Positions 1-9,048 of a stretch of 64,000 bases of DNA are shown here, piece by piece. The notes under the pieces were generated by a model. The model had not been told where the DNA came from and searched no databases. It saw only the letters and a program-made list of their open reading frames with translations. Position 1 is the first letter of the stretch. Each line of letters starts with the position of its first letter. The DNA is from VAZQ01 sp963744275 (GTDB lineage: Bacteria; Pseudomonadota; Alphaproteobacteria; Rhizobiales; Xanthobacteraceae): NCBI GenBank assembly GCA_963744275.1, contig CAVUSX010000021.1:821333-885332 (forward strand), written 5' to 3'. Position numbers and translations under genes: made by a program.

Positions 1-958
1 GGTAGTAGCTTTCGATATTGGAGGGCAGATCGGCGTGCAGCACGAAGCGCACGTCGGGCTTGTCGATGCCCATGCCGAACGCCACGGTCGCCACCATCAC
101 GACGCCGTCCTCCTGCAGGAACGCGTCCTGATGGCGCGAGCGCACCGACTGCTCGAGCCCGGCATGGTAGGGCAGCGCATTGACGGCGTTGTCACGCAGG
201 AAATCCGCGATCTTCTCGGTCTTGCGGCGCGACCCGCAATAAATGATGCCGCTCTGCCCGAAATGGGCGCGCACGAAATCCAGGATTTGGCCGCGGCCGG
301 ATGTCTTCGCCCGCATGCGCAGCGCCAAGTTGGGCCGGTCGAAGCCATGCACGAACACGGTCGGATCACGGCGGAACAGCTTGCCCAGGATGTCGGCGCG
401 CGTGGCCGTATCGGCGGTCGCGGTGAAGGCGACGGTTTGCACGCCCCCGAGCGCGGCCTGGGCGGCGCCGAGCGCCAGGTATTCGGGCCGGAAATCGTGC
501 CCCCATTGCGAGATGCAGTGGGCTTCGTCGACCGCCAGCAGTCCGACCTTGGCGCGCTTGAGCAGATTGAGCGTATCGGGCTTGGCGAGCCGCTCGGGCG
601 AGACATAGACCAGGCGCAGCTCGCCGCGCCCGAGCTGCGCGTTGATCTCCTGGTTCTGCGCGAAATCATTGGCCGAGTTGAGGCTCGCGGCCGCGATCCC
701 GTAGCTCTTGAGCTGCGCCACCTGGTTGCGCATCAGCGCAATCAGGGGCGACACCACCACCGTTACGGTATCGCGCAACAGCGCGGGCAGCTGATAGCAA
801 AGCGACTTGCCGCTGCCGGTCGGCATGATGGCGAGCACATCGGCCCCGGCCAGCACCGTCTCGATGATGGCGCCCTGGCCGGGACGGAAGTCCTCGAACC
901 CGAAGGTCGAGCGAAGCGCCTGCTGCGCCGCCACGAGATTGGGCATGTGCGGGTCCAT
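1..958 (-). CDS. recQ: ATP-dependent DNA helicase RecQ (C-terminus beyond window)
   Basis: This is a RecQ-family 3'-5' helicase acting in recombinational repair. The frame is open from an ATG at 958 to the window edge, about 319 codons. Visible in order are the N-terminal RecQ signature FEDFRPGQ (residues 21-28), Walker A PTGSGKS (46-52), the DEAH box in VDEAHCISQWGHDFRPEY, the motif AFTATAD, and in the second RecA domain FGMGIDKPDVRFVLH near the window end. The zinc-binding and HRDC regions expected downstream are outside the window. It is divergent from the small HTH gene starting at 1140. No frameshift was seen, unlike many neighbours. Family assignment is secure; the exact start is likely because the ATG lies about 20 residues before the conserved core, as is usual. 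Confidence 0.93.
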   Translation of the reverse strand, partial: MDPHMPNLVAAQQALRSTFGFEDFRPGQGAIIETVLAGADVLAIMPTGSGKSLCYQLPALLRDTVTVVVSPLIALMRNQVAQLKSYGIAAASLNSANDFAQNQEINAQLGRGELRLVYVSPERLAKPDTLNLLKRAKVGLLAVDEAHCISQWGHDFRPEYLALGAAQAALGGVQTVAFTATADTATRADILGKLFRRDPTVFVHGFDRPNLALRMRAKTSGRGQILDFVRAHFGQSGIIYCGSRRKTEKIADFLRDNAVNALPYHAGLEQSVRSRHQDAFLQEDGVVMVATVAFGMGIDKPDVRFVLHADLPSNIESYY

Positions 959-1139
959 CCGGTCCGGCTTGTTCTATATTTGTTCCGTGCCCAGCACAAG
1001 GGCGACGGGAAACGACGGCGCCAAGCCTTGTGGTCAACTTGGCCTTGAGGTGCTACGTATCTTTACTGAGTTTTGGACCGGCATTTTTCACGTAATAAAC
1101 AACGTAACTCACGTTTGCGAATCGGCGGGAGGGCCGGCC

Positions 1140-1449
1140 ATGATCAGCGCCGCGCAGGTGCGCGCCGCCCGCGCGCTGCATCGGGATCGACCAGCGGCAG
1201 CTGGCCGATCTTTCGGGCCTGTCGGTGCCGACCATCCAGCGCATGGAGGCGAGCGAGGACGTCATTCGCGGCAACGTCGATTCGCTGACCAAGCTGATCG
1301 CCGCGCTGGAGAAATGCGGTGTCGAGCTCATCGGTGACGGTGGCGTGAGCCAAGGCGGCGGCCGCGGGGTGCGATTGCGGCTGTCGTCCAAGGACACCGG
1401 GAACGTGCGGGAAAAAATTCCGCCGCCACCCGATCTCGGGGCAACATAG
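1140..1449 (+). CDS. small XRE-type HTH regulator (frameshifted)
   Basis: Joining two frames gives a roughly 100-residue Cro/C1-type DNA-binding protein. It begins MISAAQVRAARAL, continues after a +1 shift near 1180 as DQRQLADLSGLSVPTIQRME (the helix-turn-helix), and ends with a stop at 1447-1449. This start and helix pattern is typical of small single-domain XRE regulators of Rhizobiales. The shift lies in the run CATCGGGATC: the frame before it loses the helix and the frame after it has no start of its own ahead of the HTH. It sits 11 bp before the hyfB-like gene and divergent from recQ, so it could control either, but no operator was identified. The shift may be a sequencing error. Confidence 0.6.
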
Positions 1450-1459
1450 GCAGGACACG

Positions 1460-3476
1460 ATGCCGCTCGTGATCGCATTGTGGTGCGTGGCCGCCCTCCT
1501 CGGCACGGCCTGCCTCGGCATCGCCATCGGATCGATGCGGAACGCCGGCGCGGTCATCTACGGAATTTGCCTGTCGGCATCGCTGGTGGCGCTGGCCGCC
1601 GCGCTCGGTCACCTCATGGGTGGCACGAACGCGATGCCGCCGACCATCACGCTGCCGCTCGGCCTGCCTTGGCTGGGGTCGCATTTCCGGATGGACATGC
1701 TGGCGGCGTTTTTTCTGGTCGTGGTCAATCTCGGGGCCGCCGCCGCCAGCCTGTTCGCCATCGGCTACGGCGCCCACGACCCGCGAGCCCGCGCGCGTGC
1801 TGCCGTTCTATCCGGCCTTCCTGGCCGGCATGAACCTGGTGGTGCTGGCCGACGATGCCTTCACGTTCCTGGTGTCGTGGGAATTCATGTCGCTCACGTC
1901 ATGGGCGCTGGTGATGGCCCACCACCGGGTGCGCGACAACCTGCAGGCCGGCTACGTCTACCTGGTGATGGCGAGCTTCGGCACGCTCTGCCTGCTCTTG
2001 GGTTTCGGATTGCTGACCGGGCCGGACGGCAATTATGCGTTCGCGGCCATCCGCGCCATGCCGCCCTCGGGGGGGATCGCGGCCGGCGTCCTGATGCTGG
2101 TGCTGGCCGGCGCCGGCTCGAAGGCTGGCCTGGTGCCGCTCCATGTCTGGCTGCCGCTGGCGCATCCGGCCGCGCCCAGCCACGTCTCCGCCTTGATGAG
2201 CGGCGTCATGACCAAGGTCGCGGTCTACGGCTTCGTGCGCATCGTGCTCGACCTGTTGGGACCGCCGGCCTGGTGGTGGAGCATGGTGGTGCTCTCGCTC
2301 GGCGGCATCACCGCCGTCATGGGGGTGCTCTACGCTTTGATGCAGAACGACCTCAAGCGGCTGCTCGCCTATTCCACGGTGGAGAACATCGGCATCGTCT
2401 TCATCGGGCTCGGGCTTGCGCTCGCCTTCAAGGCCCACGCCATGCCGTCGGCGGCGGCGCTGGCGCTCACCGCCGGCCTGTTCCACGTGTTCAATCATTC
2501 GGTGTTCAAGAGCCTGTTGTTCTTCGGCGCCGGCGCGGTCACGACCAGCACGGGCGAGCGCGACATGGACCGGCTCGGCGGCCTCATCCATCGCATGCCG
2601 GCGACCGCCTTCGTATTCCTGGTGGGCGCCGTGGCGATCTCGGCGCTGCCGCCGTTCAACGGCTTCGTCTCGGAGTGGCTGACCTTCCAGGCCATCCTGC
2701 TCAGCCCGCAGCTGCCGTCATGGGGATTGAAGTTCCTGGTGCCCGCCGTCGGGGCCTTGCTGGCGCTGGCGGCGGCGCTGGCGGCCGCCTGCTTCGTGCG
2801 CGCCTTCGGCATCACGTTTCTGGGCCGGCCGCGCCAGCCGCAAGCCGCGCAGGCGCTCGAGACCGATCGCTGGTCGCTCGCCGCGATGTCTTGCCTGGCG
2901 GCCGTGTGCCTCATCGCCGGCATCCTGCCCGGATATTTCATCGACACCCTGGCCCCGGTGGTGACCGGTTTCGCGGGCGAACGCATGCCGGTGCAGTCCG
3001 GCATCGACTGGCATTCGATCGTGCCCATCGCGGAGAGCCGCAGCTCCTACAACGGGCTCCTGGTATTCCTGTTCATCGCGATCTCGGGCACGTTCGCGGC
3101 GCTGGCCATCCATCGTCTCGCCTCCGCGGCGCTGCGGCGCGGCCCGGCCTGGGGTTGCGGCTATCCGGATTCGAGCCCGCTCACGCAGTACTCGGCCGGC
3201 AGCTTCGCGCAGCCGATCCGCCGCGTGTTCGGCACGCTCGTGTTCGCGGCGCGCGAGACCGTGGCGATGCCGCCGCCCGGCGCGATCGCCCCGGCGCGAT
3301 TGACGGTCGTGGTGCGCGATCTGGTCTGGGAGACGCTCTATGCGCCGATCGGGCTCGGCGTCGGATACCTGGCCGACAAGCTCAACTATCTGCAGTTCCT
3401 GACCATCCGCCAGTATCTCACGCTGGTCTTCACCGCCTTGATCGCGCTCCTCCTGGTGCTCGCCATATGGCCGTGA
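1460..3476 (+). CDS. hyfB: HyfB-like proton-pumping membrane subunit (frameshifted)
   Basis: This is an antiporter-like NuoL/HyfB membrane protein (proton-conducting transporter family), about 672 residues. The N-terminal part starts at the ATG at 1460. The frame changes once near 1785-1800, in the run ACCCGCGAGCCCGCGCG, and the remainder runs to the TGA at 3474-3476. The core motif GAGSKAGLVPLHVWLPLAHP (ion-channel half helix, lysine and proline), the HVSALMSGVMTKVA stretch and YSTVENIGI are all visible and diagnostic of this family. The stop overlaps the start of the next gene. It is the first subunit of a hyfBCEFGI-type operon, with length normal for HyfB. The single shift is probably a sequencing error since the complete protein is otherwise well conserved. 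Confidence 0.88.
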
Positions 3477-4423
3477 TCCTCGCCTTCGCGATCCAGGGCG
3501 CCCAGATGCTGCTGGTGCTGCTGCTGGCACCCGCGCTGACCGGATTCGTGCGCAAGGTGAAGGCGCGGCTGCTGCGCCGGCAGGGCGCCCCGATCATCCA
3601 GCCCTATCGCGATCTCGCGCGGCTCATGCGCAAGGAGGTGGTGCTGGCGCAAAACGCCTCATGGCTGTTCCGCGTCATCCCCTATCTGATCTTCGCCACC
3701 ACCTGGGTGGCGGCCGCCCTGGTGCCGACCTTCGAGACCGGCCTCATGTTCAGCTGGTCGGCGGACCTGATCGCCATCATCGCGCTCTTGGGCAGCGCGC
3801 GCTTCTTCCTGGCGCTGGCCGGCCTCGACGTCGGCACCAGCTTCGGCGGCATCGGGTCGAGCCGCGAGGTGATGATCGCTTCGCTGGCCGAGCCCGCGAT
3901 GCTCATGATCATGTTCACGCTGGCGCTGGTGGCGGGCTCGACCCAGCTCTCCACCATGGCCGAGTTCATGCTCTCGCCCGAGGTGGGATTGCGGGTCTCG
4001 CTCGGGCTGGCGCTGCTGGCGCTGATCATCGTGGCGCTCGCCGAGAATGCGCGCATTCCGGTCGACAATCCGGCCACCCACCTCGAGCTCACCATGGTGC
4101 ACGAGGCCATGGTGCTGGAATATTCCGGCCGCCATCTCGCGCTGATCGAGCTCACCGCTTCGCTCAAGCTCATCCTCTACATGTCGCTGATCGCCTGCGT
4201 GTTCGTGCCCTGGGCGCTGGCGGCGCCGGACGCGCCGTCCGCCGCGCTCGCGATCGGCGCCGCCGCCTATGTGGGCAAGCTCGCGGTCGGCGGCTTCCTG
4301 CTCGCGGTGTCGGAGACCGCCATCGCCAAGATGCGGGTGTTCCGGGTGCCGGAGTTCCTGGGCGCCGCGCTGATGCTGGGCCTGTTGGCGACGCTCCTTC
4401 GGTTCGTGTCGCGGAGCCTTTGA
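3467..4423 (+). CDS. hyfC: HyfC-like complex I subunit 1 (NuoH-type) protein
   Basis: An intact 318-residue membrane protein of the respiratory complex I subunit 1 / HyfC family, the subunit that links the soluble arm to the membrane arm. Several hydrophobic helices are visible. The conserved stretch PIIQPYRDLARLMRKE lies near residue 45, and the charged loop ENARIPVDNPATHLELTMVH, the family hallmark, near residue 190. The ATG at 3467 overlaps the last ten bases of hyfB, which suggests translational coupling. Length matches HyfC (about 315). Together with hyfB, hyfE and hyfF it forms the membrane part of a group-4-hydrogenase-like complex. Confidence 0.9.
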   Translation: MAVILAFAIQGAQMLLVLLLAPALTGFVRKVKARLLRRQGAPIIQPYRDLARLMRKEVVLAQNASWLFRVIPYLIFATTWVAAALVPTFETGLMFSWSADLIAIIALLGSARFFLALAGLDVGTSFGGIGSSREVMIASLAEPAMLMIMFTLALVAGSTQLSTMAEFMLSPEVGLRVSLGLALLALIIVALAENARIPVDNPATHLELTMVHEAMVLEYSGRHLALIELTASLKLILYMSLIACVFVPWALAAPDAPSAALAIGAAAYVGKLAVGGFLLAVSETAIAKMRVFRVPEFLGAALMLGLLATLLRFVSRSL

Positions 4424-4425
4424 AG

Positions 4426-5088
4426 ATGAACAGCCTCGCCTTCGACATCGCTCATATGCTGGCCGGCGGCCTGGTGCTGGTGAGCTTCATGCAGCTCTAT
4501 CAGGACCGGCTCTACGCGCTGCTCAACGTCTTTGCGCTGCATGCTTTCGTGCTGGCGCTGTCGGTGGCCTGGCAGGCCTATATCCAGGACGCGCCCCATC
4601 TCTATGTCACCGCCGCGATCGCGCTCCTGTTCAAGGCGATCGCCATTCCGCTGGTCCTGCACCGGATCATCGTGCGCCTGGGCATCCACCGCGAGATCGA
4701 GAAGGTGGTCGGGGTCGGTCCCGCCATGCTGCTCGGCATCGGGCTGGTGGCGCTGTCCATGGTGGTCATGCTGCGGGTGACCGCCGAGGCCGATCCGCTC
4801 GCCCGCGAGGACCTCGCCTTCGCGCTGTCGGTGGTGCTGCTCGGTCTGCTGATGATGGTGACGCGGCGCAATGCGGTCAGCCAGGTGATCGGATTCATGT
4901 CGCTGGAGAACGGCCTGGTGCTGGCCGCCACCGGCGCCAAGGGGATGCCGCTGGTGGTCGAGATCAGCGTCGCCTTCTCGATCCTGATCGCCTTGATCGT
5001 GATCGGCATCTTCCTGTTCCGCATCCGCGAGCGTTTCGATTCGGTGGACATGCAGGCGCTCGATCGCTTCCGCGGAGAGCAGCGATGA
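4426..5088 (+). CDS. hyfE: HyfE-like membrane subunit
   Basis: An intact 220-residue membrane protein of the HyfE family, a NuoK-related subunit extended at its N-terminus. About seven hydrophobic segments are visible. The C-terminal part carries the NuoK-like helix RRNAVSQVIGFMSLENGLVL with a buried glutamate, then a polar tail with FRIRERFDSVDMQALDRFRG, a HyfE signature. The ATG at 4426 lies two bases after the hyfC stop and the stop overlaps the hyfF start as ATGA, so the gene is tightly coupled in the operon. Length is the same as known HyfE proteins (about 216). Confidence 0.88.
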   Translation: MNSLAFDIAHMLAGGLVLVSFMQLYQDRLYALLNVFALHAFVLALSVAWQAYIQDAPHLYVTAAIALLFKAIAIPLVLHRIIVRLGIHREIEKVVGVGPAMLLGIGLVALSMVVMLRVTAEADPLAREDLAFALSVVLLGLLMMVTRRNAVSQVIGFMSLENGLVLAATGAKGMPLVVEISVAFSILIALIVIGIFLFRIRERFDSVDMQALDRFRGEQR

Positions 5089-6530
5089 TCGGCTCCTTCG
5101 ACGCGGTGACGGCGGTCCTGTTGATCCCGATCGTGACCGCGGCGGTGCTGGTCGCGCTGCCCGGCTACCGGCTGACCGCGCGGCTCAACGTGCTGGCGGC
5201 GCTCGCCACCTTCGTGTCGGCGCTGTCGCTGTTCTTCGTGCGGCCGGCGCCCGGCCCGTATCTGCTGATCGACGATCTCAACAACGTGTTCATCGTTCTC
5301 ACGACTTTCGTCGGCTTCACCACCAGCGTGTTCAGCGCGAGCTACATCAGCCATGAGATCGAGATCGGGCGCCTGACGCCTGCCCATCTGCGCTTCTATC
5401 ACGCCATGTACCAGGTCCTGATGTTCGCCATGAACCTGGCGCTGGTCACCAACAATATCGGGGTGATGTGGGTGGCGATCGAGATCTCGACGCTCACCAC
5501 CGTGATGATGGTCGGCATCTACCGCACCCACGAGGCGCTGGAGGCGGCGTGGAAATATTTCATCCTCGGCAGCGTCGGCATCGCGCTCGCGCTGTTCGGC
5601 ACCATCCTGGTCTACATGGCGGCGCGCCCGGTGGTGGGCGAAGGGCTCGACGCCATGGTGTGGACCACCCTGGTGGCGCAGGCGGCCGCCTTCGATCCCG
5701 CCTTGCTCAATGTCGCCTTCGTGTTCCTGCTGCTCGGCTACGGCACCAAGGTCGGGTTGGCGCCGCTGCACGCCTGGCTGCCCGATGCCCATGCGGAGGG
5801 CCCGACCCCGATCTCGGCGGTGCTGTCGGGCCTCCTGCTGAACGTCGCGCTCTATGCGCTGTTGCGCTTCAAGATGCTGCTGGCGGTCAATCCGCTGGCG
5901 CTGGCGCCCGGCCCGCTGATGGTGACGCTCGGGTTGATCTCGCTGGTGTTCTCGGCGTTCATGCTGTACCGGCGGCGCGACATCAAGCGCATGTTCGCCT
6001 ATTCGTCGATCGAGCATATGGGGATCATCACCTTCGCGTTCGGCATGGGCGGGCCGATCGCCAATTTCGCCGGCCTGTTGCACATGACCATGCATTCGCT
6101 GACCAAGTCGGCGATCTTCTATGCGGTCGGCCACATCGCCCAGGTCAAAGGCACCCAGAAGATCGCCGACATGGGCGGGCTCACCGTCACCAACCCGGTG
6201 CTCGGCTGGGGCCTGGTGCTGGGCGTGGTCGCCATCGCGGGACTGCCGCCGCTCGGCATCTTCATGAGCGAGTTCCTGATCGTGAGCTCGACCTTCGCGC
6301 GTGCGCCGCTCTTGGCGGTGCCGCTGGTCGTCGGAATGCTGGTGGGCTTAGGCGCGCTGTTCCTGCGCTTGAACAATGTCGCGTTCGGCGAGCCGCGCGG
6401 CGAGAGCGCGCCCGCGCAGGCTTCCTTCGTGCCGATGTTCGCGCATTTGGGGCTGGTGCTCGCGGCCGGCATCTATCTGCCGCCGACGCTGGTGATCTGG
6501 TTCCAGAACGTCGCCAGGATATTGGGATAG
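5085..6530 (+). CDS. hyfF: HyfF-like proton-pumping membrane subunit
   Basis: An intact 481-residue antiporter-like membrane protein of the NuoN/HyfF type. The central motif GYGTKVGLAPLHAWLPDAHA is visible near residue 225, followed by GPTPISAVLSGLLLNVALYA and AYSSIEHMGIITFAFG, which carry the lysines and histidines expected for proton translocation. It overlaps hyfE by four bases (ATGA) and is followed four bases later by the large-subunit gene. This is the second antiporter module of the complex; the single HyfD subunit of E. coli hydrogenase 4 has no counterpart here, which matches the simpler six-gene set of Ehr-type clusters. Confidence 0.9.
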   Translation: MIGSFDAVTAVLLIPIVTAAVLVALPGYRLTARLNVLAALATFVSALSLFFVRPAPGPYLLIDDLNNVFIVLTTFVGFTTSVFSASYISHEIEIGRLTPAHLRFYHAMYQVLMFAMNLALVTNNIGVMWVAIEISTLTTVMMVGIYRTHEALEAAWKYFILGSVGIALALFGTILVYMAARPVVGEGLDAMVWTTLVAQAAAFDPALLNVAFVFLLLGYGTKVGLAPLHAWLPDAHAEGPTPISAVLSGLLLNVALYALLRFKMLLAVNPLALAPGPLMVTLGLISLVFSAFMLYRRRDIKRMFAYSSIEHMGIITFAFGMGGPIANFAGLLHMTMHSLTKSAIFYAVGHIAQVKGTQKIADMGGLTVTNPVLGWGLVLGVVAIAGLPPLGIFMSEFLIVSSTFARAPLLAVPLVVGMLVGLGALFLRLNNVAFGEPRGESAPAQASFVPMFAHLGLVLAAGIYLPPTLVIWFQNVARILG

Positions 6531-6534
6531 GCGG

Positions 6535-8048
6535 ATGTCGCTGCTCATCGAGATCATCCAGGAGGGTCTGCGGGTCGAGGCGCATCGCCCCTGGCCGCGC
6601 GTGATCGTCAGCGCCAACACCTGGAATCTCGCGAGCGTCCGGCTGGCCGACGGGCATATGACGCTTCTGGGCCTGTGGGCGGACCGCGACACCGTCAGCA
6701 TGGCGCTCCTGGACGAGGCAGCCGTTCGGCCTCGGCGTCATCACGTTCGCATGCCCGGATGGCCGCTTCCCCTCGGTCGGCGCGGTGCATGCGCCGGCGA
6801 TTCGTCTGGAGCGCGCCGTGCGCGATCTCTACGGCCTGGAGCCGCAGGGCCTGCCCGACCAGCGGCCGTGGCTCGATCATGGGCGCTGGGAGGTGCAGCA
6901 CCCGCTCGGCGCCGAGCCGAATGCGCTGCCAGCCGCGGCACCGTATGCATTCCTGCCGGTCGAAGGCGAGAGCCTGCACCAGATCCCGGTCGGGCCGGTG
7001 CATGCCGGGATCATCGAGCCGGGACATTTCCGGTTCACCGCCAATGGCGAGACGGTGGTGCGGCTCGAAGAGCGGCTGGGCTATGTCCACAAGGGGATCG
7101 ATTCCCTCATGCTGGGAGCGGACCTCGAGCGCGGCGCGCGGCTGGCCGCGCGCACCTGCGGCGACAGCACGGTCGCCTATGCGCTGGCGTTCGCGCATGC
7201 GGCCGAGGCGGCGCTCGCCATCACGGCTCCGCCGCGGGCCGCATGGCTGCGGGCCCTGATGGCCGAGCTCGAGCGCCTCGCCAATCATTTCGGCGATTTC
7301 GGCGCCATCTGCAACGATGCGTCGTTCTCGATCATGCATGCCCAAACCGGAATCCTGCGCGAGCGCACGTTGCGGGCCGCGGCCGCCTGTTTCGGTCACC
7401 GGCTGATGATGGATGGCATCGTTCCGGGCGGCGTCGCCATCGATCTGGCCCCCGACGGGGCCGCGCAGATCGCGCACCTCATCGCCGAGATCGACCGCGT
7501 CTTCCCCCGGCTGGTGGAACTCTATGACAACACCGCTTCGCTGCAGGATCGCACGGTCGCGAGCGGCATTCTCAAGCCTGCGCTCGCCCGCCGGTTCGGG
7601 GCCGGCGGCATTCGTGGGCCGCGCCTCGGGCCGTGCCTTCGATGCGCGGCGGGCGATCAGATATCCGCCCTACGATACGCTCGCGTTCGATGTGCCGATG
7701 CTCGAGGCCGGCGACGTCAATGCGCGCGTCTGGATCCGGATTCGAGAGATCGAGCAGAGCCTCGGCTTGATCAAGCAAATTCTGGCCGGTCTGCCGGCGG
7801 GGCCGCTGCGCACGCGGGCCGAGCCTGAGAAGGCGTGCGAAGGCCTCGGCTTCGCCGAAGGATTCCGCGGCGAGATCCTGGCCTGGCTGCGGCTGGGCGA
7901 CGACGGCCGCATCGCGCGCTGTCATCTGCGCGACCCGTCCTGGTTCCAATGGCCGTTGCTGGAGGCCGCCATCGAAGGCAACATCGTGGCGGACTTTCCG
8001 CTCTGCAACAAATCGTTCAATTGCTCGTATTCGGGACATGATCTCTGA
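6535..8048 (+). CDS. hyfG: HyfG-like large subunit lacking NiFe-site cysteines (frameshifted)
   Basis: This is a NuoC-NuoD-like fused subunit, about 504 residues: residues 1-130 resemble the 30 kDa domain and the rest the hydrogenase large subunit / NuoD. Two frame changes are needed, near 6718 and near 7610. HyfG and HycE carry CGxC near the N-terminal end of the large domain and DPCxxC at the C-terminus. Here the first reads RTCGDS (codons at 7151-7168), so the second cysteine is serine. The second reads FNCSYSGHD (8016-8042), where both ligand positions are serine and glycine and a cysteine occupies the proline position. One ligand of four remains, so NiFe binding is not expected. This matches the published Ehr (energy-converting hydrogenase-related) families. 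The TGA overlaps the next start. Confidence 0.85.
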
Positions 8049-8564
8049 TGGCGTAGAACTCCTCGGTCGAAAGCCTGCTGAAGCGCCCGCTCACCGAACC
8101 CTCGCCGGGGCCGGACGAAGCGGCGCTGCAAGAGCTCGCGGCGGGCGTGGAACGGGCGGCGCGCCGCAGGCTCGGCCGCAGCCTGTCGATCCGCGCGGTC
8201 GATGCCGGCTCCTGCAACGGCTGCGAGCTGGAGATCCACGCGCTCGGCAACGCGTTTTACGATCTGGAGCGCTTCGGGTTGCGGTTCGTGGCTTCGCCAC
8301 GCCACGCCGACGTGCTCCTGGTGACCGGGCCGGTGACCAAGAACATGCGCGAAGCACTGCAACGCACCTACGAGGCGACCCCGGATCCAAAATGGGTGGT
8401 CGCGGTCGGCGATTGCGCGGTCGACGGCGGGATTTTTTCCGGCAGCTACGCAGTTGTGGGCGGGGTCCACGACGTGCGTGCCGGTCGACCTGCATATTCG
8501 CGGCTGCCCGCCGAGCCCCACCCAATTGCTCAAGGGGCTGCTGGCTCTGCTTGAGCCGCGATGA
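8048..8564 (+). CDS. hyfI: HyfI-like NuoB-type iron-sulfur subunit (frameshifted)
   Basis: This is the small subunit of the complex, a NuoB/HyfI homologue of about 172 residues that should carry the N2-type [4Fe-4S] cluster. All four expected cysteines are visible: two in GSCNGCELEIH, one in VGDCAVDGG, and one in RGCPPSPTQLLKG after a one-base shift near 8478. The likely ATG at 8048 overlaps the upstream TGA, but the third codon in that frame is TAG (8054-8056). Otherwise the frame would start only at a GTG at 8147 and lose about 30 conserved N-terminal residues such as SLLKRPLTEPSPGPDEAAL. The TAG is therefore probably a sequence error, or the start is non-standard. The gene ends the operon. 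Confidence 0.82.
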
Positions 8565-9048
8565 GAGGCGCTGCGGGTCGGCATCGCCACGACCAAACAA
8601 AAATGCATGGCTCGGGGGCGCCGGCTTATTGATAATACAATTCGAGAACAATGGATCGGCGTCTTGGTGGCCTCGAAGCCATGCAGCGCCCGCGGGGCTG
8701 GCGAATTTGCGCGCTCGTAGGGCGCAATCGCTTTATTGCGCCGATCGGTCGCGCCGCGCCCGGCACCTCTAGGTTCGGGCCCAAGCGGCGGCGCCAAGCG
8801 GCGCAATAAAGCGATTGCGCCCTACGACCCACACTGCGGGAGTTTCAATTTCGCGAATAGCGCGAAGCGCATGCGATTCGTCAATATAAGAAATGAAACG
8901 GCTGCGTCACTTTGATTGGAAGCGGGCGCTTGATCACCCGCCTGACGTGTCCCGATCGGCGAGTCCACGGACCACCGGGATCGCACATTTCTCGGTCAAA
9001 ATAATGTGCTAGGCTGCCGCCACTTGGTTCTCGGCCTGGGAGACGAAC
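8565..9048. other. intergenic stretch with a palindromic repeat
   Basis: This 484 bp gap lies between the hyfI-like gene and the PrpD-like gene. It holds the inverted repeat listed separately at 8716-8826. No open frame in it resembles a protein. The AT-richer part at 8850-9005 is the natural place for the promoter of the PrpD-like gene, but no convincing -35/-10 pair was picked out. Confidence 0.6.
8716..8826. repeat. BIME-like inverted repeat, copy 1
   Basis: Two 27 bp arms, 8716-8742 and 8800-8826, are perfect reverse complements separated by 57 bp. Each arm is also a small hairpin: GGCGCAAT, a six-base loop CGCTTT, then ATTGCGCC, flanked by CGTAG outside. The same two arms recur at 58626-58704 with a different 25 bp spacer. 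This is the architecture of paired REP sequences, and the perfect arms with unrelated spacers suggest a mobile or actively maintained element rather than chance. Confidence 0.85.

Noticed and set aside
1460..8564. A working [NiFe] hydrogenase or formate hydrogenlyase.
   Set aside because: Three of four metal-ligating cysteines are missing and no hyp maturation, formate dehydrogenase or polyferredoxin genes are present.
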